DNA of 64,000 nt. It comes from Neurospora tetraspora. Lineage: Eukaryota; Ascomycota; Sordariomycetes; Sordariales; Sordariaceae. Shown in pieces: positions 23,250 to 34,944 of this stretch. Within the stretch, counting starts at the first letter, position 1. Every line of letters starts with the position of its first letter. The notes beneath the pieces were generated by a model. The model made no database searches and was not told the origin of the DNA. It worked only from the letters and a program-made list of their open reading frames with translations. The translations under genes were made by a program, and so were the position numbers. Location: positions 1,302,001-1,366,000 of the forward strand of contig NW_026944385.1 of assembly GCF_033439725.1 (NCBI RefSeq), in the 5' to 3' direction.

Positions 23250-26109
23250 TTACTGCGATCGCCTCCGAGTCCACAGATGTGACAAGCTACCACTGCTAAA
23301 CCTCCCAGATGCCCACATCCCGGGCCTCTTTTCGGTTGCTGCTTCGCGATGCTCGTGGATCGGCAACTCTTGCGAACTTTCACTGTACTGCACATCCCGT
23401 TCCCTGAGTTTCTCCAGCATGAAGTTCCGTAATGTTTGAGCCGAAGCTTCCGTCAACTGCTGGGTAGATGCCACTGGCTTCCGCAGTCCACCCATGAACG
23501 ACCGCCATCCGCCGAAGATGAGGTTCCGAGCCCGAGTACTGAAAGCAAGCGCAAGTGATAGGATTGTAATGCCAAGTGAGGGGAAAACTTCGACTTGGTC
23601 AGCAAGATGATTAGACCCCATGAGTCTGAGGGTGACTTACGCATGAGCAACAGCTGGTTGCCGATCGTCATATGTCCATCGTTTAGTTCCCGTGCGTTCA
23701 TACCGAACATGGTAGCGAAGAATGATAATGGTAGAAAGAAGATAGTCACAACAGTAAAGACTACTATTGACCTCCCTTGAAGGACGCTCTCGTCTGCTCG
23801 TCGAATACCCGCTTTCGCTTCGATGATTCCCGACTGCTGTTGTTTCATGTCAAGCAACTCCCGGATCTGCGTCCGTGTTTTGGCTTGTCTCTTCTCAAGG
23901 TCGGCTAACTCATCGCGATTTGACTTCATGTCAGCTATCAGGGAGCCGGCACGCTCAAGGGTAGAAGGCAGTCCGTCCAACTGGAAGGGCGGATGCCCAG
24001 AGCTCAACCCGCGTAGTACCTTCTCAAAGTCCGTCATGATGGTGATCTGCTGTGTAAATATCTCTTGCATAATTTGTAGCTGGTCGATGACATTCTGGGC
24101 TTCCATCAAGACGGACCACTCGTATTTGATGTTGAGAGACTTGCGAAGCAGTTCTTCGGAGGTTTGGAGCGGATCCTCAGTGTTCATCCTCTTGACGTCA
24201 CGGCCGAACCGCTCGTATGACTCCGTCTTCTTTTCCGCCTAGGGTGTCGTGTGTTAGCAACGCCATCACATGCAAGAACGGGGGCTACTGAACAAACAAT
24301 TTTGGATATGGCGGAACCAAATATGTCCACTACTTCAGGCCGAAGATCAGGCTTGGTCCTGTCGAAGATGACTTTGGAACATTCGTCAATGATGATAAGA
24401 GCCAGATCATAGATCGAATTGATCTGGCGCTCGTCGACAGATGCCATGTAATCTCGGATTGCTCGGTGGACCGCCGAAGGATCAGGCTTGTTACGGCCCC
24501 ATCTTCGAGGGAATGCAGTGATGATGGTGTCTATCCCCGACGGTGTTAGTTTGGGAACCCATATGAATGCGTAGGGAAACATACTTTCGTCCAGGATCCA
24601 CATCCACAACTGGTCCACCATCACTACCCTGGGTATAGACTCCAAATCATTCTTCATCCAAGTCCCACGATAAACCACCTGCTGTCGGTCTCGCTTGGTG
24701 GTATCTTCTGCAGTCCAGCTGCTGTATTGCTCGAGCGTGCGTCTCGGATGCAGGGAGGACTCACCATAAAGATGATCATTGATGAGCCTCCAGTCGGCGG
24801 CCTCATCGATCAGTTGAAAGAGCTTAGCCGCATGCCATAGATAAGTCCCTAGTCGGCTGCTGGGACGCCAGGAAGGAGCATCATCCATGATTTTGTCGCT
24901 GATGAATGTGTCGTCAGGCATGCTGTCCTGTCTACGGACACGTGCCGAAATGACCTTATCAACGACACTACCCCAAGTTCCTCGACGCTTGTTTTGACGC
25001 TCCATGTAATGAGTTTCTTCCTTCTGCTGACGTGTCTTGCGTATGACATTTGTCATTCTCGTGAGTCGTTTTTCGATTTCCCAGTGTAGGTATGGCATAA
25101 AGAGCACCACGTCGTTTGTGTTTGTGGTAGAACTCATCGGCGAACCCAACGTTGGGTGTGTTCGTGGGGCGCGTGGCGCGGATGGGACAATAGCGCAGCG
25201 AGGTCGTATTTGGCGGGCATGAGGTGGAAGATGTGTACCGATACCGCCACGTTCCTGTCCATGCCAAAGTTCGCGCTTCAACAACTTCTCGGTGTTTGAC
25301 AGACGATTTGTGGGCTTCGACATACCCCTTTCACGTAGGATTGTGCTGCGTTGACGATCTAATCCCGAGGCTTCACCATAGTATCTTGCAATGGCATCTT
25401 CCACCCACTTCATGTTGTTCGCCTGGAGATGAAAGTAGCGTAACTGGTTCTTGTCCTCCGAGCGCTTGAGTGGTGTATTGACTGTGTCGTAAAGCAGCTT
25501 CTGAACCGAGATCTTTTGATGGGGGTACTGACCATGACAGAGAGGGTGATCGAGGGTCACTCCGCCTTGTCCCTTTTCGTACATAATCACCCAACCATTG
25601 TAGCCATAGTTGGACTCGCACGGATTGTCGTCGATGCTATCGTCGGGTGCGCCCAGTCCGTCGATGTAACTTTCCGGGTCCAGCTCTTCCCTTTGTTGGT
25701 CTTGGGCCGGCTGCGTTGACCATTGCTGAACCTGGAGCAAAAGAGACCGGTTTCGCTGCAGAAGGGGCTTGCGGTAGCAATCTGGCTGTGCCAGTTCGTT
25801 GTCACATTTTGCTAGTTCCCCCTTGCATTTCTGTATTGCTTGCTGCTTCCACCGCCTGCGAGAATCGTCGAGCAAGACAACCAACGGAGCGCTGTTGGGC
25901 TTGGGATAAAGACGTTGGGTCTCGAAGTATTCCCTCAAGTAGCGGATACGACGGAGTTCTTTCCGGACCAGCTCCTTTTCTGTTGCCGAAAAGCCTTCGT
26001 ACAAGGTCTTTCTCTGTGAATATCTCGCGGACAAGAAAGAAGCCCAAGCGTCGGTGGGGGGAAGAGGGTCGACGTATTGATCGTAACGAGGAGCTGGTTG
26101 TTGATCCAT
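23250..26109 (-). CDS. CorA-like Mg2+ transporter family membrane protein
   Basis: Four exons on the minus strand, 26109-24585, 24530-24298, 24238-23641 and 23593-23250, give 899 residues. Introns are 54, 59 and 47 nt (donors GTATGT, GTTTGT, GTAAGT). The first is stop-free and in frame, but removing it restores the family motif LDENTIIT, so I splice it. The end holds the CorA signature: a membrane segment (VTIFFLPLSFFATMF), G765-M766-N767, and a second membrane segment (FPSLGITILSLALAF). The ~700 residues before it are soluble, charged and partly coiled-coil. Fungi have many such large CorA-end proteins; most are not proven Mg2+ channels. The ATG sits at 26,109 with no upstream in-frame ATG seen. 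Confidence 0.82.
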
Positions 26110-27769
26110 CTGCTTCAGAACAAACGAGGATGGATATCAGATATGGCCAGGTTGGTATTGCTTGGGGGTTGCAGCGGGGGTGTTGGCTGTTTGTTCCCGG
26201 ATGCTACAGTGGCATGTTACGCTGTGTTGCTTCGGAAGTTTAGGCAGTGGTGGCGGCGGTAGACGTCGAGCAATGTTGGGAGCACTGCTTGTAGGGACTT
26301 GCGATGTTTATATACCACCAGCTTCGGGATGTGACATCGATGTTGTCTTTCGTGATGTTGCGTAAGTTGAGCTGCAGCGATAGTGTACTTGATGTAGAAC
26401 GGAGATGTAACGATTGGATGGCCGGTGTTGTTTTGGCCTCAAGGGAGAGGGTTGTTGGTGCCCTGGTCCCTCTTTCTTTTGTGCTACCGGCGCATTTGTG
26501 CCTTGCCTTCCCACTTGTTGAGGTGGTCTCGGTCAAGATGCCTCGTTCTCTTAGGTTGGAAGTCTGTCCTTGCCCCAACAGAAGGCGCCGGTTAGCATGT
26601 GCACTTATCTAGCAGTTTCCAAACCTATCATTGGAATACGTACCGTGGCCTTCCTCGTCTGGGCAAAACTGGTGCCCGACTAGCGATGGTGTCTGCCTTG
26701 GGAAGAGGAATGCATAGCGACTGTCGAACACTGGTGGAAGAAGAGAAGTAGCCGAGGACAAGTGGGATGAGGGGTCTTGTCGGATCCAATTGGAAAAAGC
26801 TTTGCGACGGCTTCCTTCTCAGAATCATGAGATTGCTTGAATGCGCTTTCCATCGTTGCTGATGCTAGGTCGCAGCTTCGGCGTGTGACGTGTCTTGCAT
26901 CCAGAGCAGATGTGAGCTGAATGCATCGACATCTCGGGCATGTACCTCTTGTTAGTGATCGGCAGTCTGATTGCTGTATCCCTTAACACTTACACCAGCG
27001 GAGTTATGCACCTTGGTGGTTGTGCACCAACATCCCCGAAACGGGATGGCAGCAGCGCTTTCCCGAGGCATTCTGGCAACGAATGCTCCTTCCACTATTC
27101 ATCGTGACGCTTTCTCTGACAGTAGATCTCGAAGCAGTTGTTCCCTCGTTGACTCCTTCTGTTGTTAAGACATCTCGATAAGCTTGCGGGGCCTGGACTC
27201 GAGCAGTCTCGGTCACTGTCTCAGCTGCCGTGTCCGTGATGGTCTCAATCGGACAGTCCCGCACCACCATGCAGCCACTTTGATTCAGCGAGCGGAAAGC
27301 GGCAGGCACCCGATGCCGTTGCAGAAACATTCATGTGCGAACCTTCAATACATCACCACCAAAATCCCAGACTGACTGTTGGAGATAGAAACATCGCCAA
27401 GTCTCACGGCCAGCAGTCAAGAATCGAGACTACCGAGCACCAGCCACCAAAAATGCATGTCCGCAACCATCTACCGCCATGTTGCGCCCTTGCAGCTCAG
27501 GATGGCCCGCAGCTTTGTTTGATACGTTGCGATGGTTAGAGCAAACAAACAAACCGAAATTTCGGTGTTTTGACAATGACAAGAGAACAATGCCAACAAC
27601 GGGCCCACTCGAGTCTGCCACGGCGACCATCAAACTCCCGCGAACCGGTCCAAAATAACACAAAACCGTCCGAACTCTGCACCTGCGACCTCTTGATGCT
27701 GTGCTGGTTCTGACTTCCAAGTTACCAGACCTGTAGCTGCATCTACCGGCTACCACAACGGCTATCACA
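26110..27769. other. divergent intergenic region
   Basis: About 1.66 kb between the divergently transcribed CorA-like gene and a P450. The open stretches are short, overlap on both strands and carry no motif. I see no tRNA or repeat. It presumably holds both promoters and leaders. Confidence 0.45.
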
Positions 27770-29501
27770 ATGCCCTCCGCCATGGCAGACACGGTAGCTG
27801 AGATCGAGAGCTTCCTCGACACCGGAATTGCAGCCATCAAGGGTCTCATTCCCATGATTTGGGTCCAAAGCAAGACCTCCCCAGTCCAGTTCCTCGTCGG
27901 CGGCATCGTTATCTTGCTCTCTTACTTGCTCCTTACCATCTCACCACCCCACGATCCGGCCGAACCACCCGTCATCAAGCCCAAGTTCCCAGTAATCGGC
28001 CACCTCTTTGGTCTCCTGAACCACCAAGTCAACTACTTCAGCGACCTCTTCACGCGAAACCATCTGCCTATCGCAACTCTCCCCATCGGTAACCAGAAGC
28101 TCTACGTCATCTTCGATGCGCCCCTCCAGCAGGCCGCTCTGAAGGCCAAGGACATGGACGCGCAGTCCTTTATGGTTGACTTCGTCCCCCGCATCTTTGG
28201 CGTCAAACAAGGCACAGTCGACAAGCTCTTGGGGAAGGATGGCGTGCACCCGAACATTATGGGCGACATGGAACATGTCTTCAAGTCCGCGCTTTCGGGA
28301 GACAACCTCCAGAAGTTGGCCAGCACCACGCTTGCGACCATGGCTGATACCCTGAACGATATAGATGCTAAGAGAGGCACCAAGATTCCCAACATGTTCC
28401 TTTGGCTTCAGTCACTCTTGAGCAGGTCCACGTCAAAGGCTTTATGGGGAGAGAAGCACAACCCGTTCAAAGATGACCAAGTCATTGACGCCCAGTGGTA
28501 TGTTACCATCCCTTCCCTTCCCCCCATCACTTCTACCAAGCTAACCACCACTGAAACATCACAGGGACTTCGAATCTCACATGGGCCCTCTCGTCCTTGG
28601 CTTCTTGCCCTCCATCGTCGCCCGCCGCGCCTACCTCGCCCGCAACAAAGTCCAATCCGCACTACTTCCCTACTTCAGCGCGCGCCACTACGAAACGGAC
28701 CCGTCCACCTCCTACTTCATCCGCGCTCGCACCCGTCTCCTGAAGAAGTACGATCTTCCCGACGACGAACTGGCCAAAAATGAAGTAGCCATCACCCTTG
28801 TCGCCACTACCAACGTTCTGTCCACTCTCTTCTGGTGTATCGCCGAGATCTGGACGCGCCCTGATCTCTTACAACAAATCCGCGCCGAAGCTTTGCTGGC
28901 TGTCTTTGGCAACAGCCAAAAGGCTCTTTCGGGTGAGGACATGGGAACAAGGACAATCACCATCCCCGCCGCCGGCCTCGACGCCAAGTGCCCCCTTCTC
29001 GCCTCCTGCTTTCGGGAATCCATCCGGCTCGCCTCGCAGATCGTTACGGCCCGACGCGTGCTCAAGGATACGATGCTCACCGACCCCGTCTCGGGAAATT
29101 CCTACCTGCTTAAGGCTGACACCAACGTCATGATGCCTGCCAAGGTAGTCCACCGGAACACCACCGTCTGGGGCGCCGATGCTGAGGGGTTCAACCCCCG
29201 TCGATTCATGTGGGAGGAGCTGGGTCCGAAGGTGGAGAGGCAGAGGAAGGCGGCCTTCGTCCCCTTTGGTGGTGGAAAGCACATGTGTCCGGGAAGACAC
29301 TTTGCGTTTACGGAGAATTTGGCATTGATGGCGGCGTTGGCGATTGGGTTTGAGATTGAGGGGTTAGATAGGAGTAAGCTGAAGATGGGTGACTCCAAGA
29401 GGGGCGAGACGGCGAAGCCGTTGCCGGGGTTGGAGGGTGGGGAGGTGGTTTTGAAGAGGAGAAAGGAGTGGGAGGGCGTTAAGTGGGAGTTTAGTTGCTA
29501 G
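27770..29501 (+). CDS. cytochrome P450, CYP7/CYP8-like
   Basis: Two exons, 27770-28497 and 28565-29501, join in frame (AQW|DFESHMGP) to 554 residues. The intron is GTATGT...ACAG, 67 nt. Residues ~44-60 (LVGGIVILLSYLLLTI) form the membrane anchor. The K-helix E394-S-I-R397 and the haem loop PFGGGKHMCPGR with C484 are present. The I-helix reads TLVATTNVLSTLFW and lacks the usual acidic-Thr pair, as in CYP7A/CYP8A enzymes (sterol 7-alpha-hydroxylases, prostacyclin synthase). Fungal members of this branch act on sterol or fatty-acid peroxide substrates; which one here is unknown. It converges with the other P450 292 bases downstream. Confidence 0.85.
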
Positions 29502-29792
29502 TCGACTGTGAGATGTGTCTCTTCTCTTTGTTTCAGTCTGGGATTCTGTTGAAGGTGTGTCTAGTACGGACTCTGTCCACTGATAGTAGGGAAGACGTAC
29601 AGCACTACCGTCGTTCATACGTTGCAAAGACATATTTCCGAATATCGATTCCATTGTTCGCATGATGCTCCCTTTGTAGTCTACCAGAAAACAGACATGG
29701 TTATAGCCATCAAGATCCAAACTTTGGAGTTGGATATTGAGGGTTAATGGTAGACTTTTCCATAGACACACCCCGAGCACTCCCTCACTCTC

Positions 29793-31622
29793 TCACCTCC
29801 TCTCCACTCTAACCCAAAAATCCTTCACAAACCACATCAACGCATTCTCAACCTTACACGGCCGTCTCGGGTTCAACACCGTAAAATCATACCTCCTCAC
29901 CAGCTCCGCCACCACCTTATTCATCTGCATCATCGCCAGCTTTCTTCCCACGCACTCAAACTGTCCGTGACCAAAGATTAATCCTAGCGTGATCTCCATC
30001 TCTCTTAGTCTCCTTCCCGCCTCTCCCGGCCCTCCCGCTGCTGCTGCTCCATCCTTCTCGGATGTTTCCAGTTCAAGCCTGGCAGCTTCTTCAGCCTCCA
30101 ACCACCTTTCCGGCCTAAACACATCCGCATCCTGCCCAAAGATTTGCCGGGAGCGACACATGGCGTAAATAGCCGCGCCCGTGGCTACTTTGGTTCCCGG
30201 CGGCAGGGCGAAGCCGGTGATGGTATCCCCTGCCAATCCAACATCTTTATAAAACCCGCCCGTGGCTACAGGCGGTAAGATGCGCAGCGATTCGCGGAGA
30301 CAGGCTTGCAGGTAGGGGAGGGAGAGGCAGGTGGAGTAGGGTATTGGTTTCTCAATTCCGGGGGAGCCAGTGGTGGAAGAGGAGGAGGTTTTGTGAGAAG
30401 GGAATGAGTAGGCGGCGTCCAGCTCGGCTTGTAAGCGGCGGTAAACGTTCGGAGCAGAGGAAAAGAGATGGAGCAGACAGAGGCGGATGCCGTTGGCGAC
30501 GGTGTCCGAGCCGGCGAAGAGCTGGACTGTTACTTCTTCTTGGAGCTCGGGGCGGGTGAGGCCGTGGGAGATGAAGGATTGGAGCATGTCGTCTGGTTTC
30601 TTTTCGGACTTTTCGGACATTGAGGAGGAGGAGTGGAAGGAGTTGAGGCGGCGGTCGATGATGGAGGTTGTGTGGCTGTTGGTTGGTTGGTGATAGTTAG
30701 TCGACTGGATTGGAAACGGGAAAGTGGAAGAAGGGAAGGAAGAGGGAAAGGTAAGATGGATATGGCAGAACCACGATAACATACCCCATGATAGCGCCTA
30801 ACCCAGCTTTATCCCCCGCTCTAGGAAGCAACATGTTGAACGGCCACTTGCGCAGCAACGTGAAGAAGAAGTGGTGGTTGTTGAGGTAGTACATCCACGG
30901 AAAGGTGGCCTCGTTGATCTTGAGCACGTCGTTCATGTCCTTGTCGTTGGCGATGTAGCCCAGGGGCTGGCTGTAGGCGATCTCTCCCAGCGAGTCGAGA
31001 GCGTAAAAGTGCACGGATTGGGCAATGTCTAGTGGCTGGAAGATGGAGCCCGAGGCCAGGTATTCCGCTCGATCAGCTGCGTCCAGGCGGTGATGGCGCG
31101 GTCGAGGCCGGCTTCGATGTTGAAGGTGTGGCTACCTGCGCCTTTGCCGTTGTACTTGGAAGTGTGTTAGCGTCGCAGACAGTACTCGTTGAGATGTGAA
31201 CAGACTCGTGGTCCACTTACGGCAGGCGCAACCTTCTTCCTTCTCTCTCTCCTCCTATCCTTGTCCGTCATGGATAGCAGATTGTCATCATCACCCATCC
31301 GAGCCAGATCGTACCAGTCACTCTTGCGGTAGTCTGACCGGACAGACGTGATTCGGAGTATGGACTCAAGATCGGTGCAGAGGACTTGGTCGGGGCCGAA
31401 CCGGACAAGCGGCCCATACTTTTCCGCTAGATCTTTCCAAAGCTCATGGACGTCTCCTTTGATGAACTGTCCAGTCATCCAAAGGGATGTCCAACCTGCG
31501 AGCTTGGGTCCTGGAACATGCCGAAGGCGACGCCATCTTTGAAACCTTTGTATGGTGTTCCGTAGGCAGAGGATCAGAAATATGACAAGAGACAGTGTTG
31601 TCAGAGTTGATAACGCCATCAT
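29793..31622 (-). pseudogene. cytochrome P450, pisatin-demethylase-like, frameshifted
   Basis: Three exons on the minus strand: 31622-31221, 31154-30785 and 30675-29793 (introns 66 and 109 nt, GTAAGT and GTATGT donors). It has an N-terminal anchor (LSLVIFLILCL), the proline hinge VPGPKLAG, an oxygen-binding I-helix FAGSDTVANG, a K-helix RESLRI and the haem loop FGHGQFECVGRK. Exon 2 changes frame near 31,063-31,066: upstream codons end LIERN, and the conserved continuation YLASGSIFQPLD lies one frame over. A single base missing there explains it. The sequence is otherwise free of stops, so either the gene is recently dead or the base is a sequencing error. The family includes pisatin demethylase and many secondary-metabolism enzymes; the substrate is unknown. 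Confidence 0.8.
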
Positions 31623-33718
31623 GCCTTACCCACAATAGAAAGACTTGGAGGGAGTACAGTCTGGGGGGTTCCGTTCAGGATATATACGAGTCCACGACTC
31701 TAGACAGCCCCGAGAGGTCCTTCGACACCACCCACCATAGGGGCAGACCACAATCTAACAGGTATCATGTTTGAAGCGCCATACCCCGATCGCATCACAT
31801 TCGCATTTGACTCGGACTGGCAGTCTGATACTAGCGTCGACGGCACGGTCCACAGCCGCCCACCACAACCACATCGTCTCACGGACGATACGGATGACTT
31901 GCCGCCAGCCAACGAGAGCAGTTGATAACGTGTAAAGTCTCGGTTTCCATGCTTCTTCTCTTGGCTACCCTCAAAGAAAGGAGCAGCGTCGTATGCGTAA
32001 AACTTATCCCCTGGTTAGCGCGTGATAGAACTGCCTTGGTTGCATCCCGCACTCTGAGTGGAAGTTGGTTCGTAGATCTGGGGGACAGGGGGAATTTACA
32101 TGATATGATGATATGGCGTCCTCAATTTTCAGCCTCCATTCCCTTCAGCATCCATCTTCAGGCGTTAATGAACGATTCTTGACCGTCCTCGATGTTGGTG
32201 CTTTACGACAGGCTTGCCGTTTGCCCATCATAAACACGCGTCAACTGCCCTGACTGTGCCCATTGCCTGGCGCAGTCTAAATATGATGGAAGATATATAC
32301 CATCTTAAGGAAAGGAAATCGGAGCTGACCAAACAAAGGCGCGAATCAGGTGGTTGAGCCTCTCCTTTGCAAGATGGCGTTCGTGTTGGCCGCAGGGTCA
32401 AACGAGATTGCGCATTCATCGATGGGAAAGATGATCGAGAGCAATAATCGTATGTATAACATCCGAGAACTGGACAAGAAATGCAAACCCCTGAGAAAAC
32501 ATGCAAGGAACGCGAATGGCTTCTTCTCCATGGTACCACCCGTAGGCAGCAAGCACAGTGAAAAAAGATATCCAAAATGGATGATGGATTGACATCAAAA
32601 ATTACGGCCGGAACGGCCCCGAAGGACAATTCATGGCGGCTGGCACCACGATGTGCAATGCAGGCCCTCCGCCATACTACGCGGTGTTCTTGATCTCCGC
32701 GCAATCGACCAAGGTAAGTATGAAGAAAAAAAAGAGGAAAGAAAATTCCAAGAATGAGGGGAGGGGGCCGATGTTAAATACCCTTGGTGGAGGGGTCTGT
32801 GCACGGGTGCAATTCCTCTGCTGGCTCCACCCCGAATTTCCAGCTGGCCCGTGCACCTGGTTGCGGTGGGTCAATCTGTCAGCTGTCAACCAGGCCGCAT
32901 CCTTGTCTTTCCACTTTCCACTCTCGACTTCCGTTTCGACATCGACATCGTCAACTCAATACCAGGATGACGACCGACTACTGGCAACCAACTTCGCTGC
33001 AGCAACTCATGTCCAGCCCCCAATTCCAAAATGCAAGCGCATTCTTCTCCATCCGACCCAAGTCATCAGCAACATCCCTTTCTTGGTCACTTGTCTCTCG
33101 CTTCCCGCAGTTCGCACTTCCAAGCAGCAGTCCCTGTTCGCCAGCACGAAGGCAGTCAACAACCGCCCGCTGCCGTGATGCTGTTTCCTTCGCCCTCAAG
33201 TTCACTACGAGAGAGATTGTATGATGGCCTGCGTCAAGCTTGACTTCGGAAGCAGCAGCACAGTTTCCCTAACCTCTTACCATTCATCAACACCAGTTCT
33301 TCCCCCCATCTCCAAGTAAACACTGAGCTCCTTCTGATGCTTCCGGCCTTGGCCCTGAAAGCCACCCTGGCAGCTGCGTTTCTCATCTTCCTGTGAGCCT
33401 TCATGGTTGGTGATAAAGGTTCTATTTCCCTAATCCGAAGTGAACGATGTCAAGTTGCCATCTTTTCCACCTTGCTCCTCTACTCTTCGTCCTCACCATC
33501 ATCATCGTCATCGGCATTATCTGGCATTGCTCTCACATCATCATCAACGTCCAACTTCCATTCTCTCTTCCATCTGTCTCTTCCCCTTAGACGGCCTAGA
33601 AACGATAACCTTCGGTGCTCTCTTTCCAGTCTTTTCCCGCCCAGCCGGGACGTTAATTGAAAGCCCAATCTCTTGTCCGTGAACGATACTCGACGAGGCA
33701 GTGTCGCCGGTGCCGCCA
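31623..33718. other. intergenic, with long GNAT gene leader
   Basis: No gene I can support. Bases ~32,880-33,700 are CT-rich with TCATCATC-type runs, typical of a long 5' leader. A 19-codon upstream frame starts at 33,337 (ATG CTT CCG) and ends TGA at 33,396. A ~70-90-codon frame starting ATGACGACC at 32,967 has no motif. An unseen upstream exon of the acetyltransferase gene is possible. Confidence 0.4.
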
Positions 33719-34648
33719 ATGGAGCGACAACCACGACCGGCTCTACGACTCCAAATCCCGCCGCAACCCCATCTCCGGCCTCCTAACACGGATTCCTCCA
33801 CCGGGTCATTCATCGTCCGCCTTCATGTTCCCCGGCAACCTCGACCCGCCGATGACGGTCCGCGAGCTCCTCCAAGCATATCTCCTTTCGTCTTTGCCAA
33901 TGGCATGCTCCCCCCTCGGCCCCATGATATTGGCAGCATGGACATATATGTCCGCCCGGGTGAGCCGCGAGATCTTCCTCATCTTTTGAAGATCCAACCT
34001 GCCTCTACCCAAAACTTGAGGACCTCCGTGAACTTAAGAACATGGCTGCGGTGGCGCGCCAGGCATACGACATATGGGGAAGTACACTTGAGAAATTGCC
34101 TTCGAGACGGGAAGCTATGGGTCGCCGTCGCCGAGCTCGCAACTGGAGAAAACTGGATCGTTGGCTTTGCAACTGGCATTCCGCAGGACCGCTGGAACCG
34201 AGAAGGGCCTCGCGACAACGTTCTTTACTTCACCATTCATGTTCATGTTTCTGTGCGTCGAATGGGCGTCGGCAGCCAGCTTTTGAAACAGATTGAGCAA
34301 GACATGTGGGAGAGAGGTTTTGACTATCTGGTCGCATCGGCTTTTATGCAAGAACCCTGGAAGGAGCCGGAGGAGACGTTCTTGAAAAAGAATGACTTCC
34401 AACGATTAAATACGTTGGGATGGCGAAATGGAATGTGTCCGTTGCCACTCATTATGGCTACGCTCCTAATTCTGAACAAGCAGTACAGCGAGATACAGCC
34501 GGGTATGCAAAGAACTCTGTGGATCAAAGACCTGCCTCCCAGGCCTGGCTCGAAGCGCTACGGTGACGTCACTCCCCCATCCGATGAGAGCACACCCGAG
34601 TCCTACGAGTGGCCTTCACTCCGGAGGCTCCTTGCTGAAGATGATTGA
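33719..34648 (+). CDS. GNAT-family N-acetyltransferase
   Basis: Intronless, 309 residues from the ATG at 33,719. The frame opens at a TGA at 33,680-33,682 and contains only a GTG before that ATG. The N-terminal ~75 residues are Pro/Arg-rich and probably disordered; a start at the MDIYVRPGEPRD segment (about residue 73) is an alternative. The GNAT fold follows: VRPGEPRDLPHLLKIQ strand-helix, WVAVAE and WIVGFATG strands, and the acetyl-CoA loop RRMGVGSQLL near residue 180, with a C-terminal FLKKNDFQRL. GNAT enzymes transfer acetyl from acetyl-CoA to amines; the acceptor cannot be told from sequence. Confidence 0.8.
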   Translation: MERQPRPALRLQIPPQPHLRPPNTDSSTGSFIVRLHVPRQPRPADDGPRAPPSISPFVFANGMLPPRPHDIGSMDIYVRPGEPRDLPHLLKIQPASTQNLRTSVNLRTWLRWRARHTTYGEVHLRNCLRDGKLWVAVAELATGENWIVGFATGIPQDRWNREGPRDNVLYFTIHVHVSVRRMGVGSQLLKQIEQDMWERGFDYLVASAFMQEPWKEPEETFLKKNDFQRLNTLGWRNGMCPLPLIMATLLILNKQYSEIQPGMQRTLWIKDLPPRPGSKRYGDVTPPSDESTPESYEWPSLRRLLAEDD

Positions 34649-34944
34649 GAGCCGGCAAGGAACAGAAGTTGGTGATGAAGAGCACAAGGAGCTTATCATG
34701 TTTTTGTTTTCATTAGCGTATGATTGATATGGATTACAGAACAGCGTACTACTTGGGGTATAACAACCTGACAAAATAGAACAGAACAACTAGCAGCCAT
34801 CTACTACACAACCATTCTCAACCCGAAGAAATATCAACCTAGTACTGTTCCTCCCAGGACTTCGCGACAGTGTTTTCCATTACACTTCACTCCTCATTTT
34901 GTTGACCGGCACCTAACTCATCCAACCCAACCCGCAGCATACAT

